Below, in pieces: positions 51,089 to 60,947 of a stretch of DNA of 64,000 nt. The notes under the pieces were generated by a model, which saw only the letters and a list, made by a program, of their open reading frames with translations, ran no database searches and had not been told where the DNA came from. The position numbers and the translations under genes were made by a program. How positions within the stretch are numbered: position 1 is the first letter of the stretch; each line of letters starts with the position of its first letter. The stretch spans positions 124,001 to 188,000 of the forward strand of contig CAJTNO010000002.1 in the NCBI GenBank assembly GCA_910577815.1, read 5' to 3'. The DNA comes from an uncultured Christensenella sp. (GTDB lineage: Bacteria; Bacillota; Clostridia; Christensenellales; CAG-917).

Positions 51089-51361
51089 TCAATCTATTTG
51101 CCTATCTTCAGTAAGTCCTACGACTGCGGCGGCTACCTCTATGCCCGCAAGCTCTCCGAGGACTCTCTTTGACGAGAGCTTTTCCACCTTGACCTTGTTG
51201 GCAGCGGCGCAAGCCACAATCTTCCTTCTTAAATCCGCATCGGCATCCGCCGCCACTATCACACACCTGACAGTACCGTCGGACATACCCTTCAAAACCT
51301 GTTTGGAACCGACAACTTTTGAAGAATTATTCAGTTTTTCGATGAGTTTTTCTCTTTCCAT
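51089..51361 (-). CDS. L7Ae/YbxF-like kink-turn RNA-binding protein
   Basis: 90 residues from ATG 51361 (a TTG four codons earlier is possible). KVVGSKQVLKGMSDGTVRCVIVAADAD and ANKVKVEKLSSKRVLGELAGIEVAAAVVG match the small L7Ae-like proteins found before rpsL in Firmicutes. It binds kink-turns. First gene of the str operon from its own promoter; normally it follows rpoC directly, which is not the case here. Confidence 0.92.
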   Translation of the reverse strand: MEREKLIEKLNNSSKVVGSKQVLKGMSDGTVRCVIVAADADADLRRKIVACAAANKVKVEKLSSKRVLGELAGIEVAAAVVGLTEDRQID

Positions 51362-51408
51362 AGTTTTTTGCAAAGTAAAAACTACTTACGAAGTCCGTAA
51401 GCCTTTTT

Positions 51409-51437
51409 ATATTAGCAAGTAAGAACACCGATGTCAA
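51409..51437 (-). promoter_or_regulatory. Promoter of the ybxF-rpsL-rpsG-fusA-tuf operon
   Basis: Minus strand consensus TTGACA (51432-51437), 17 bp, TAATAT (51409-51414). The -10 is 47 nt before ATG 51361; the leader contains a 6-bp CTTACG/CGTAAG hairpin. Confidence 0.75.
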
Positions 51438-51544
51438 ACATTTGGCAGTAAATTTATGGATTTTTTTATAAAAATTTATATATTATATATCTTATACTAA
51501 ATGTTGTGTTTTTAACTTCAGATAAACACAATATAATAAGGCGT

Positions 51545-52573
51545 TTATTGCAAGGGAACGGTAGCTTTCGCGTCAAGGCTCAGGTCGGCAGGCGCTTTAC
51601 CGCACTTTATCGCAAAATACGCCGCGGAGCCTATCATCGCGGCATTGTCCGTGCAGTATATCGGCTTCGGATAATGCACCTCGCAGCCAGCCTCCTTCAG
51701 CTCGTCCGCACGGGAGCGCAGCTCCTCGTTTGCGCTTACTCCGCCCGCTATGGCAATTTTCTTTACTCCGGTCTTTTCGCTTACAAGCTTCAGCGCGTCT
51801 ATAAGCTGTTTAACGGCGCATTTCTGAAAGCTTGCCGCGATATCGCAAATGGGCAAATCCTCGCCTCTCTGCTCCAGCTTATGAACAAGGTTAATCACAA
51901 AGGTTTTAAGTCCGCTATAGCTGAAATACAGACTATCTAAGCCGTTCGATTTAGGCACGGGCATATCGTATACCGCCTTGCCCTCCCTCGCCTTTTTCTG
52001 TATTTCGGGACCGCCCGGATACGGCAAGCCGAGCACCCTTGCGACCTTATCGAACGCCTCGCCCACCGCGTCATCGCGGCTTTGAGCTATAAGCGTGATA
52101 TTCTCATAATCCTCAACCCTGACGATAGCCGTATGTCCTCCGCTGACAAGCAGGCAAAGATACGGCGGTTCAAGGTCGCTGTCTATATAGTTGCCCGCAA
52201 TATGTCCCTTTACGTGCGATATGGCATACAGGGGCTTATCCCAAGCATATGCAAGCGCCTTTGCAAAGTTCACCCCGACAAGCAATGCACCGAGCAAGCC
52301 CGCGCCGTAGGTGACGGCTATGGCGTCTATATCGTCCTTTGTGACTCCCGCCTTTTGCATAGCCTCGCGCACAACGTTTTCTATAGCAAGCGTATGATTG
52401 CGGCTTGCTATCTCTGGCACGACTCCGCCGAAGCGTCTGTGTATTTCTATCTGCGTTGCAATAACGTTTGAAAGGACGGTTCTGCCGTCCCTTACCACCG
52501 CGCAAGCCGTTTCGTCACAGCTCGATTCGATAGCCAATATCGTTAAATGCTCTTTTTCGGATAGTTTATACAT
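51545..52573 (-). CDS. tsaD: tRNA threonylcarbamoyladenosine transferase TsaD
   Basis: 342 residues of the Kae1/Qri7/TsaD family, which transfers threonylcarbamoyl to A37 of ANN-decoding tRNAs. ILAIESSCDETACAVV at the N-terminus, metal site SHVKGHIAGN, LLVSGGHTAI, and C-terminal IAGGVSANEELRSRADE and CTDNAAMIGSAAY. 30 bp after prfB. ATG 52573 lacks a ribosome site. Confidence 0.97.
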   Translation of the reverse strand: MYKLSEKEHLTILAIESSCDETACAVVRDGRTVLSNVIATQIEIHRRFGGVVPEIASRNHTLAIENVVREAMQKAGVTKDDIDAIAVTYGAGLLGALLVGVNFAKALAYAWDKPLYAISHVKGHIAGNYIDSDLEPPYLCLLVSGGHTAIVRVEDYENITLIAQSRDDAVGEAFDKVARVLGLPYPGGPEIQKKAREGKAVYDMPVPKSNGLDSLYFSYSGLKTFVINLVHKLEQRGEDLPICDIAASFQKCAVKQLIDALKLVSEKTGVKKIAIAGGVSANEELRSRADELKEAGCEVHYPKPIYCTDNAAMIGSAAYFAIKCGKAPADLSLDAKATVPLQ

Positions 52574-52603
52574 CGTTTTCGATATGTTAAAGTATAGTTT
52601 TCG

Positions 52604-53713
52604 TTACTTTTGTATTGAACTCAGCTTCAGATACTCGTTTATAAAGCCGTCGAGGTCACCGTCCATAACCGATTGCACGTTGCCCGTTTCAAAGTTTGTG
52701 CGGTGGTCCTTGACCATAGTATACGGACAGAATACATAGCTGCGTATCTGACTTCCCCACTCGATTTTTTTGAGCTGTCCGCTTATCGCCGCCGCTTCCT
52801 CCTCGCGCTCGCGCTCGCGCTTTTCAATGAGCTTGGAGCGGAGCATCTGCATAGCCATTTCACGGTTCTGTATCTGACTGCGCTCGTTCTGACAGGCTAC
52901 TATAATGCCCGTCGGAATATGCGTAATGCGGATTGCGCTTTCCGTCTTGTTTACGTGCTGTCCGCCCGCGCCGCTGCTTCTGTAGGTATCAACCTTTAAA
53001 TCCTCGGGACGGATTTCTATTTCGGAGGTATCTATAATCTCGGGCATTACCTCGAGCGAAGCAAACGAAGTATGTCTGCGCGCATTGGCGTCAAACGGAG
53101 AAATGCGCACCAACCTATGCACACCCTTTTCCGCCTTTAAATAGCCGTATGCGTTATCGCCGTCCACCTTGAAAGTTACGCTCTTTATGCCCGCCTCGTC
53201 GCCTGCAAGATAGTCAAGCTCAGTGCAAGACCAGCCCGCGCGTTCAACATAGCGGGTATACATTCTGTACAGCATAGAGCACCAGTCCTGCGCCTCGGTA
53301 CCGCCCGCTCCCGCGTGCAGGGTGAGAATTGCATTCAATCCGTCGTACTTTCCGCTAAGCAACGTAGCAAGCGACAGGCTTTCAACGTGTCCCTTAAGCT
53401 CGTTTACGCTCTCTATAAGATTTGCGTCCTCTTCCTCGCTCGACTCAAGCTCGACAATGTCAACCATATCGAGCGTATCGTCTATAGTGCGCAGCATTCC
53501 CTCAAATTTATCGAGCTTGCTTTGCAGCTGACTTATTTCCTTGGACACTTTTTTCGCATTGTCCGCGTCGTCCCAAAAGCCGTCCGCGTTCTGTACAACC
53601 TCAAGCTCGGCAATGCGCTCCTTGAGCTTCGACGGATTTATACTCTCGTACGCTCTCGTCATTTCGGCGCGCATTTCTTTTATCTGATTTTTTATTTCGT
53701 TATAATCTGTCAT
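52604..53713 (-). CDS. prfB: Peptide chain release factor 2, without programmed frameshift
   Basis: 369 residues. RF2-specific stop-recognition motif SPF (RISPFDANARR) and peptidyl-hydrolysis motif GGQ (SGAGGQHVNKTES). Many bacterial prfB genes have an in-frame TGA near codon 25 read by +1 frameshifting; here the frame runs unbroken from ATG 53713, so that control is absent. Gene lies between secA and tsaD. Confidence 0.97.
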   Translation of the reverse strand: MTDYNEIKNQIKEMRAEMTRAYESINPSKLKERIAELEVVQNADGFWDDADNAKKVSKEISQLQSKLDKFEGMLRTIDDTLDMVDIVELESSEEEDANLIESVNELKGHVESLSLATLLSGKYDGLNAILTLHAGAGGTEAQDWCSMLYRMYTRYVERAGWSCTELDYLAGDEAGIKSVTFKVDGDNAYGYLKAEKGVHRLVRISPFDANARRHTSFASLEVMPEIIDTSEIEIRPEDLKVDTYRSSGAGGQHVNKTESAIRITHIPTGIIVACQNERSQIQNREMAMQMLRSKLIEKREREREEEAAAISGQLKKIEWGSQIRSYVFCPYTMVKDHRTNFETGNVQSVMDGDLDGFINEYLKLSSIQK

Positions 53714-53790
53714 AGTTCCATTTAGTTAATATTAGAATGATAGTGGTCGCACATTGCATTCGCGAGGTGTGACAGTCGGCGCAATTTTAC

Positions 53791-56445
53791 TTATCTTCCG
53801 CAGCAGTTCTTATACTTCTTTCCCGAGCCGCAGGGACACGGGTCGTTTCTGCCGACCTTATTTCCGTCGCCTACCACAGTCTTTTTTGCCGAGGCAATCT
53901 TTTGGCTTAGCTTAGCCTCCTCGCCCTCTTTCTTTTCGACGTGGACCTTGAGTAATATGGATGCGGTTTCGGTGTGGATACGGCTAACCATATCCTCAAA
54001 CATCTCCCAACCCTCCTGACGGTAGGAAATTACGGGGTCGCGCTGACCGTAGCCGCGCAGTCCTATACCTCTGCGCAATGCGTCCATAGCGTCGATATGG
54101 TCCATCCACTTGGCGTCAACCGTCTTTAAAAGAACGATTCTTTCCAGATTGCCGAAGTCAAAGCCGTCGTTATTCAGCTGTTCAACCTTGTTATTGTAAT
54201 CGGGCACCGCTATATTCATAACGGCTTCCTTAAGCTTGTACACGTCAAAACAGGAGCAGAGGTCGGCGTTCATCACGTTGCTTCCCTCGGGCAGCATCCT
54301 CTTTTCAAGCGCGGCGTTAAACGCCTCGTAATCCCAGGAATGATAATCCGTCTTGTAATCCGCGTAATAGCCTATTATTTCCTCGGCAAGCTCGCCTATC
54401 ATATCTATAATCTGGTCGTGGACGTCCATTCCGTCAAGAACCTTTCCGCGCTCCTTATAGATTATCTCGCGCTGTTGGTTCATTACGTCGTCGTAGCTCA
54501 AAACCTGCTTTCTTATAGAATAGTTTCTGCCCTCGACCATACGCTGAGCGCGCTCGATTTGCCTTGTGATAAGCGCGTTTGAAATCGGAGTGTTTTCATC
54601 GAGATTCATAGCCGCCGCTATCGACTGCATCTTATCTCCGCCGAAAATACGCGCTACGTCGTCCTCCATCGAGATATAAAATACCGTGCTTCCCGGGTCG
54701 CCCTGACGTCCGGCACGTCCGCGGAGCTGATTGTCAATACGTCTGCTCTCGTGTCTTTCCGTGCCGATTATACGCAAGCCTCCCGCAGCTATAACCTTTT
54801 CCTTATCCTGGTCGCAAATGGCTTTAAACGCCTCGTAATGATGCTTATAAACCTCTTTTGCTTTTATTACGTCCTCATCCTCGCTGACGTGCGGAGAGCT
54901 TGCAAGCTCTATTATCTCAATGGGATAGCCGTCCTTTTCCATCTTCTGCTTAGCCTGGAAATCGGGATTGCCGCCGAGCATAATATCCGTTCCGCGTCCC
55001 GCCATATTGGTGGCTATCGTAACCGCCCCGTACTTACCTGCCTGCGCGATTATCTCGGACTCCTCCTTATGGAACTTAGCGTTCAGCACCTTATGGAGTA
55101 TTCCCTTGCGCTTGAGTATGTCGCTCAGCTCCTCGGATTTCTCAACGCTTATAGTGCCCACAAGCACGGGCTGTCCCTTGGCGTGGCTGTCTATAATATC
55201 CTGAACTATAGCGGTAAGCTTGCCGCCGACCTTGGTATAAATCTGGTCGTGCTCGTCCTTTCTCTGCGACGGCTTGTTGGGAGGAATGGTAACGACGTCA
55301 AGCGCGTAAATGCCCTGAAATTCCTCCTCCTCGGTTTTTGCGGTACCCGTCATACCGCTGAGCTTGGCGTACATTCTGAAGAAATTCTGGAAAGTTATAG
55401 TCGCAAGCGTCTTATTCTCGCTGCGAATTACAACGTGCTCCTTTGCCTCTATCGCCTGGTGCAGTCCCTCGTTGTAGCGTCTGCCTATCATAATACGACC
55501 GGTAAACTCGTCTACAATGAGAACCTCGCCGTCGCTGACGATGTAATCCTTATTGCATTTCATCATATAGTGCGCCTTTAATGCCTGCTGTATATGGTGA
55601 TAAAGCTCGGTGTTGTCGAGGTCGGTAAGATTTGTCACGCGGAAGAACTTTTCCGCCTTGGCAACGCCGTCGTCGGTAAGCATAATCGTCTTTTCTTTTT
55701 CCTCGATTGTGAAATCCGAACCCTCGCGGCACTGTCTTGCAAAATTGTCGGCGGATTTATAAAGCTCGCTTGACTTGCCGCCTCTGCCCGAAATGATAAG
55801 CGGAGTACGCGCTTCGTCGATAAGTATGGAGTCCACCTCGTCGATAATCGCAAAGTTAAGCTCGCGCTGAACCTTCTGCGCCTTTTCCACAACCATATTG
55901 TCGCGCAGAAAGTCAAAGCCCAACTCGTTGTTGGTGCAGTATGTAATATCGCTGTTGTATGCGGCGCGCTTTTGCTCCGCGCTCATACCGGGGACCACAA
56001 TACCCACGCTCAAGCCCAAAAATCTGTAGAGCTTGCCCATCCAGTTAGCGTCACGCGTAGCAAGATAGTCGTTTACGGTAACTACGTGCACTCCCTTGCC
56101 CGCGAGCGCGTTGAGATATGCGGGCAGAGTTGCCACAAGCGTCTTGCCCTCACCGGTAGCCATCTCGGATATTCTGCCCTGATGCAAGGCGATTCCGCCG
56201 ATAAGCTGAACGTAGAAGTGGCGCATTCCAAGCACGCGTTCGCCCGCCTCGCGCACGGTCGCATAGGCTTCGGGCAGAATTGCGTCAAGCGTTTCGCCCG
56301 CGCTCAGCCTCGCCTTTAATTTGTCCGTCTGCGATACAAGCTCCGCGTCGCTCATCGCCTTATATACGGGCGCAAGCGCTTCGACCTTATCCGCTATTTT
56401 CGAGAGCTTTTTAACTCTCCTGTCATTCTCGTTAAAAATCGACAT
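53791..56445 (-). CDS. secA: Preprotein translocase ATPase SecA
   Basis: 884 residues. Walker A ATGEGKTLVATLPAYL, DEVDSILIDEARTPLIISG, helicase-like NBD2 with GRAGRQGDPGS, and C-terminal zinc-binding SEC-C motif RNDPCPCGSGKKYKNCCGR. Drives Sec-dependent export. GGAGG precedes ATG 56445 and a promoter of its own is visible. Confidence 0.99.
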   Translation of the reverse strand: MSIFNENDRRVKKLSKIADKVEALAPVYKAMSDAELVSQTDKLKARLSAGETLDAILPEAYATVREAGERVLGMRHFYVQLIGGIALHQGRISEMATGEGKTLVATLPAYLNALAGKGVHVVTVNDYLATRDANWMGKLYRFLGLSVGIVVPGMSAEQKRAAYNSDITYCTNNELGFDFLRDNMVVEKAQKVQRELNFAIIDEVDSILIDEARTPLIISGRGGKSSELYKSADNFARQCREGSDFTIEEKEKTIMLTDDGVAKAEKFFRVTNLTDLDNTELYHHIQQALKAHYMMKCNKDYIVSDGEVLIVDEFTGRIMIGRRYNEGLHQAIEAKEHVVIRSENKTLATITFQNFFRMYAKLSGMTGTAKTEEEEFQGIYALDVVTIPPNKPSQRKDEHDQIYTKVGGKLTAIVQDIIDSHAKGQPVLVGTISVEKSEELSDILKRKGILHKVLNAKFHKEESEIIAQAGKYGAVTIATNMAGRGTDIMLGGNPDFQAKQKMEKDGYPIEIIELASSPHVSEDEDVIKAKEVYKHHYEAFKAICDQDKEKVIAAGGLRIIGTERHESRRIDNQLRGRAGRQGDPGSTVFYISMEDDVARIFGGDKMQSIAAAMNLDENTPISNALITRQIERAQRMVEGRNYSIRKQVLSYDDVMNQQREIIYKERGKVLDGMDVHDQIIDMIGELAEEIIGYYADYKTDYHSWDYEAFNAALEKRMLPEGSNVMNADLCSCFDVYKLKEAVMNIAVPDYNNKVEQLNNDGFDFGNLERIVLLKTVDAKWMDHIDAMDALRRGIGLRGYGQRDPVISYRQEGWEMFEDMVSRIHTETASILLKVHVEKKEGEEAKLSQKIASAKKTVVGDGNKVGRNDPCPCGSGKKYKNCCGR

Positions 56446-56487
56446 CTATTGTCCTCCGTGCGCGCACACGCGCATTGAATAAATTAT

Positions 56488-56516
56488 ATTCTATACTAAT
56501 TTTACCTTATTTACAA
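56488..56516 (-). promoter_or_regulatory. secA promoter
   Basis: Minus strand TTGTAA (56511-56516), 17 bp, TAGAAT (56488-56493), 42 nt before ATG 56445. Confidence 0.55.
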
Positions 56517-56584
56517 GGATTTGAAGTATATTGACTTTCTTTGTACTATATTGAAGCATAACTGTATAACTTGGTTTTATTTTT

Positions 56585-57400
56585 TTATTTACCGCCGTCC
56601 GCGGTTTCAAAAGCGATTTTTTTAGGAGTGACCGCCGCCGTCAGCACGACAACCTCCGCGGCTCCGCTCTTAAACAATGCCTTTGTGCAGGCGTTTGCCG
56701 TCGCGCCCGTAGTAAACACGTCGTCAATCAGCAAAATTTTTCTGTCCTTTACCTGCTCATAAATACAGGCAAACGCTCCGCTGAGATTTTCCGCTCTTTC
56801 TATACGGCTCAGCTTTTTCTGCGAGGAAGTATCCTTTGTTTTTACAAGCGCGGGCAGTAGCGGAAGCTTAAGTCTTTCGGCGACCTCGCGCGCAAGCAGC
56901 TCCGATTGATTAAAGCCTCTCTTTTTCTCCTCCCACTCGGTCATCGGAACATATACCGCTATATCCGCTTCCATTCCGCATCTGATAAACTCGTCCGACA
57001 TCATTGCTCCGAGTGTTTTTGCGATATATCTTTTATTTCCGTATTTGAGAGAAAGTATCAAATCCCTTGCGATGCCTTCGTATACAAGCGGAGAACGGTT
57101 ATAAGCAAATATACTATCGGAATTTTCACAGCGGATACAGAAATCCGCTTCGTCAAGCAACGGTACTCCGCAGTTAAGGCAGATATGGTCGCCTACCGTC
57201 GGGAGCTTGGACATACACTCGGCGCAAAGATTGTATCTTGTATCGGCAACCAATTCCTCTCCGCACAGGTCGCAGGTAATATCCTCGGGAAAAAGCGCAA
57301 GCTTTATAGAGTTGAAAAATTTCCAAGCTATAAGCTCCGCTTTCCTTCTGCGTTCCTTCCGTCTTTCCTCTTTAAGAGCTTTATCCTTCATTCTCCTCAC
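56585..57400 (-). CDS. ComF family protein (phosphoribosyltransferase fold)
   Basis: 271 residues. N-terminal zinc finger with CDLCGEEL, CAEC, CLNCGVP and CIRC, then a PRT domain with KRGFNQSELLAREVAE and PRPP loop ILLIDDVFTTGATANACTKAL. ComF is needed for DNA uptake in competent bacteria, although the domain is widespread. The GTG start at 57400 overlaps the recD2 stop (GTGA), so the two are translationally coupled. The first 25 residues are strongly basic. Confidence 0.93.
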   Translation of the reverse strand: MRRMKDKALKEERRKERRRKAELIAWKFFNSIKLALFPEDITCDLCGEELVADTRYNLCAECMSKLPTVGDHICLNCGVPLLDEADFCIRCENSDSIFAYNRSPLVYEGIARDLILSLKYGNKRYIAKTLGAMMSDEFIRCGMEADIAVYVPMTEWEEKKRGFNQSELLAREVAERLKLPLLPALVKTKDTSSQKKLSRIERAENLSGAFACIYEQVKDRKILLIDDVFTTGATANACTKALFKSGAAEVVVLTAAVTPKKIAFETADGGK

Positions 57401-59622
57401 TGAAAGTCATACGCGCCGCTGCTTATCTCCTGTTCGATAAGGTTTATAAGCAAGGAGTATCTGCGCGCGGTTTCGTTATTTCTCACCATATGCTGCACCG
57501 TATTCTTAGAGCCCACTATTACCACCAGCTTTTTCGCTCTTGTAACCGCGGTATATAGCAAATTTCTCGTTTGCAGCATATAGTTGGCGTCGAGTGCCAA
57601 AACTACCGCGTCAAATTCGCTCCCCTGCGATTTGTGTATCGTAACGGCATAGGCAAGCGCAAGCTGCTCGGTATCGCCATATTGATAAACCGACACTTTA
57701 TCATCATCAAAACGCACGGTAAACTGCATAATCTGCGTATTTATACTTTCTATAACGCCGATATCTCCGTTAAAAACGCCAGTCCCGCGCTCCACCTTGA
57801 AGCCCACCGTCTGCGTCCACTCCTGCTGATAATTGTTTTGCATCTGCATAACCTTATCGCCCTCGCGGAATATGCAATCGCCCTGCCTGAACTCCTTTTT
57901 AGTCGGCGACGGCGGATTTATAACCGCCTGTAATTCTCTGTTTAAGTTTATTGTACCCGCAATACTGCGCTTCATAGGACAAAGCACCTGTATCTCTCTT
58001 GCGCTCACATTCAGGTATTTGGGAAGGCGCTTTGTTACAAGCGACACCGTGGTGGCGCAGATTTCGCCCGAGGTCTGTCTTTCCTCAAAAAAGAAGTCGT
58101 TGCTTTTATTGTCTATATCGGGTACCTGTCCGCTGTTTATCCTGTGCGCGTTTGGGACAATCTTGCTCTCCTCCGACTGCCTGTATATCTGCGTAAGATA
58201 GCTCACCGAAAAATGTCCGCATTTTATAAGGTCGTTAAGCACGTTACCCGCGCCTACGGACGCAAGCTGGTCCTTATCGCCTACAAGTACTAAACGTGTA
58301 CCGCGGTTGAGCGCGTTTATTAAGGCGTTAAATACAAACTCATCCACCATACTGACCTCGTCCACTATTACCGCGTCGAGAGGCAATCTGGTATTTTCAT
58401 CGTAGGTAAAGTGTCCCTCGCCGTTTTTCCAGTCGAGGTCAAGCAGTCTGTGAATTGTCTTTGCGTCCTCTCCCGTTGCCTGAGAAAGTCGTTTGGAGGC
58501 TCTGCCCGTCGGCGCGCAAAGCGCAACCCTCTGCCCCAGATTTTTAAACAGATTGAGTATACATTTTACTATTGTGGTTTTACCCGTTCCCGGTCCGCCC
58601 GTTACTATATGAACGCCGTTTTCAATGGAAGCCTTTACCGCCTCCGCCTGATTTTTATGCAGCTCGAAGCCCGCTGTCTTTTCAAAACGCTTTATTTCGT
58701 CGTCTGCGTCAACTCTGAAATCGGAAGCCTCCTGCCTCAGCTGCAAAAGCTTTCTTGCAATATTACGCTCTATATAGTAATTTTTCTTGAGCATTATGGC
58801 AATATGCTCGCCCGTATCATAGCGAACGAGGTCGCCGAGCATTATCATATCCTCGATATTGTCGCGCACGCGGTCCTCGGGATTTTCGCACTCGAGCGCA
58901 AGGAGCTGTAGCGCCGCTTGCACAAGCTCGTTGTCGGGAAGATAATTATGCCCCGAGCGGGTTGCCGCCTCCTTGAGCAGATAGGTTATTGCCGCGCAGA
59001 TTCTGTAATCGCTGTCCTTCTTTATGCCAAGCTCGCCCGCAATTCTGTCCGCAGTGGTAAAGCCTACACCGTCGATATCGTCCACAAGCATATAAGGATT
59101 TTTACGTACGTTATCCTCCGTTTTAGACTCGTAGACCTTATATATTTTTAGCGCAAGATTTATAGTTATGCCAAGCTTTTGCAAAAAGATTATTGCGTCC
59201 TGCATCTTTTGCAGCTTTACAAAGCTCATACAAAAGTCGGTAGCTTTTTTTAAGGACACGCCGCGCACCTTGGCAATTTCCATAGGGTACTTCATCTTTT
59301 CAAGCGTTTCCACGCCGTACATATTGACAATAGCTTCGGCGGTAACCGGACCTAATCCGTGTATAAGTCCGCTTGATAAAAATTTGACAATTCCCGTAAT
59401 GCGCGACGGCTGGCTTATGCTTATCCTCTCGGCAAGGAATTGCTTGCCGTACTGAGTTTTCATTTTAAAGCTGCCTTCAACGCTTATCATCTGTCCTTCG
59501 CTTACGGGAGGGAATGTTCCGACAACGGTGAAAATACTGTCCTCGCATTTCATATCGAGGACGGTATAGCCCGTCTCGGAGCTTGTAAATATTACCTTTA
59601 CAATTTCACCCTGTAATTCCAC
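57397..59622 (-). CDS. recD2: RecD2-type ATP-dependent DNA helicase
   Basis: 741 residues. N-terminal OB-like/helix-hairpin-helix region (GLIHGLGPVTAEAIV, DIDGVGFTTADRIA), SF1 helicase with Walker A VTGGPGTGKTTIVKCIL, Walker B VIVDEVSMVDEF, VGDKDQLASVGAGNVL and C-terminal AVTIHKSQGSEFDAV. 5'-3' helicase not in a RecBCD complex, involved in repair. The GTG start at 59622 lies inside a 6-bp hairpin and has no ribosome site in the usual place. Confidence 0.95.
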   Translation of the reverse strand: MELQGEIVKVIFTSSETGYTVLDMKCEDSIFTVVGTFPPVSEGQMISVEGSFKMKTQYGKQFLAERISISQPSRITGIVKFLSSGLIHGLGPVTAEAIVNMYGVETLEKMKYPMEIAKVRGVSLKKATDFCMSFVKLQKMQDAIIFLQKLGITINLALKIYKVYESKTEDNVRKNPYMLVDDIDGVGFTTADRIAGELGIKKDSDYRICAAITYLLKEAATRSGHNYLPDNELVQAALQLLALECENPEDRVRDNIEDMIMLGDLVRYDTGEHIAIMLKKNYYIERNIARKLLQLRQEASDFRVDADDEIKRFEKTAGFELHKNQAEAVKASIENGVHIVTGGPGTGKTTIVKCILNLFKNLGQRVALCAPTGRASKRLSQATGEDAKTIHRLLDLDWKNGEGHFTYDENTRLPLDAVIVDEVSMVDEFVFNALINALNRGTRLVLVGDKDQLASVGAGNVLNDLIKCGHFSVSYLTQIYRQSEESKIVPNAHRINSGQVPDIDNKSNDFFFEERQTSGEICATTVSLVTKRLPKYLNVSAREIQVLCPMKRSIAGTINLNRELQAVINPPSPTKKEFRQGDCIFREGDKVMQMQNNYQQEWTQTVGFKVERGTGVFNGDIGVIESINTQIMQFTVRFDDDKVSVYQYGDTEQLALAYAVTIHKSQGSEFDAVVLALDANYMLQTRNLLYTAVTRAKKLVVIVGSKNTVQHMVRNNETARRYSLLINLIEQEISSGAYDFQ

Positions 59623-59710
59623 GCACTTCGTGCGTTTAGTACGAATACTAAACGTTCCTTTTTAATTATGGTTTTTAATCTGCTATATTGTTCCGATGCA
59701 ACGAAGTTGC
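59621..59710. repeat. Cluster of three TTC/TTCG-capped hairpins before recD2
   Basis: 59621-59635 (ACGCAC-TTC-GTGCGT), 59633-59654 (9-bp stem, CGAA loop; TTCG on the minus strand) and 59698-59710 (GCAAC-GAA-GTTGC). The first covers the recD2 start codon. Related CACAC/GTGTG hairpins are at 513-525 and 28694-28706. Confidence 0.65.
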
Positions 59711-59723
59711 CTTTTATTTAAAT

Positions 59724-59750
59724 AAAACGATAGGGTTATCCTATCGTTTT
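59724..59750. terminator. metK terminator
   Basis: 11-bp perfect stem 59724-59734 / 59740-59750 with 5-nt loop and T/A-rich flanks, 13 bp after the metK stop on the minus strand. Confidence 0.85.
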
Positions 59751-59762
59751 ACGCTTTTTCAC

Positions 59763-60946
59763 TCAAAAATTGTATTTTTCAAGAGCCTGTTTAATCTCGT
59801 CTATCTTATCAGTCTGCTCCCAGGTAAAGCCGTCTCTGCCGAAATGCCCGTAGTTTGACGTGGCGCGGTAAATCGGTCTGTCAAGCTTAAGATTGCGTAT
59901 AATGGCAAGCGGTCTGAGGTCAAACACGTCCTTTACGATTTTTGCTATTATTTCGTCATCGACTGCGCCTGTTCCGAACGTATTGACATAAACCGACACG
60001 GGATGAGCCATCCCGATAGCGTATGCAACCTGCAACTCCGCCCTGCGGCATACTCCGGATGCGACAAGGTTTTTACAGACGTATCTTGCCATATAAGCCG
60101 CGCTTCTGTCGACCTTTGTCGGGTCCTTTCCGCTGAGCGCGCCGCCGCCGTGCGGACAAAATCCTCCGTACGTGTCTACTATTATCTTTCTGCCTGTCAC
60201 GCCGCTATCGCCCGCAGGTCCGCCGATTACAAAGCGTCCCGTAGGATTTATGTATATCTTTGTATCGTCGTCAAGATACTCGCGCGGTATAGCGCGCATA
60301 ATTACGCGGTCGATAATTTCCTGCTCTATCGTATCGAGGTCGATATATTCGGCGTGCTGACAGCTTACAACTATGGTATCAACGCGCTCGGGAACTCCGT
60401 CGATATACTCGACAGTTACCTGCGCCTTTCCGTCCGGGCGCAGCCAATCCAGCTCGCCGCTCTTTCTTACCTCGGTAAGCTTGCTCGTAAGCGCGTGTGA
60501 CAGCATTATCGGCAGAGGCATAAGCTCCTCGGTTTCGTCACAGGCGTAACCGAACATCATTCCTTGGTCGCCCGCTCCGTTTTTATCGAGTTCTTCGCCG
60601 TCGTCGCCGTCCGTAGCGTCGTTTACGCCGAGCGCAATATCGGGCGACTGCTCCTGAATGGAGCTAAGCACGGCGCAGGTCTTGTAATCGAAGCCGAGCG
60701 AGCTGTCGTTGTAGCCTATATCCTTTATGACATCGCGCACTATTGCTGGAATATCGGCGTAATGGACGTCGGTAGTAACCTCGCCGAACACCATCACCAT
60801 ACCCGTAGTCGCGCAAACCTCGACAGCTACCCTTGCGGAAGGGTCTCCCGCAAAGATATCGTCAAGTATAGCGTCGGCAATCTGGTCGCACACCTTGTCG
60901 GGATGTCCTTCCGTCACGCTTTCCGATGTAAAAAGTCTTTTGTCCA

Positions 60947-60947
<1 letters not shown>
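59763..60947 (-). CDS. metK: S-adenosylmethionine synthetase
   Basis: 394 residues. SVTEGHPDKVCDQIADAIL, GAGDQGMMFGYAC, FVIGGPAGDSGVTGRKIIVD and GGGALSGKDPTKVDRSAAY give ATP, metal and methionine sites. The ATG overlaps the rpoC stop (TAATG), with no separate ribosome site and no space for a SAM riboswitch, so metK must be expressed by coupling to rpoC. That link is unusual. Confidence 0.99.

Noticed and set aside
51374..51544. Terminator after tsaD
   Set aside because: The gap is AT-rich but has no stem of useful length followed by a T-run; only the ybxF promoter and a 6-bp leader hairpin are supported.
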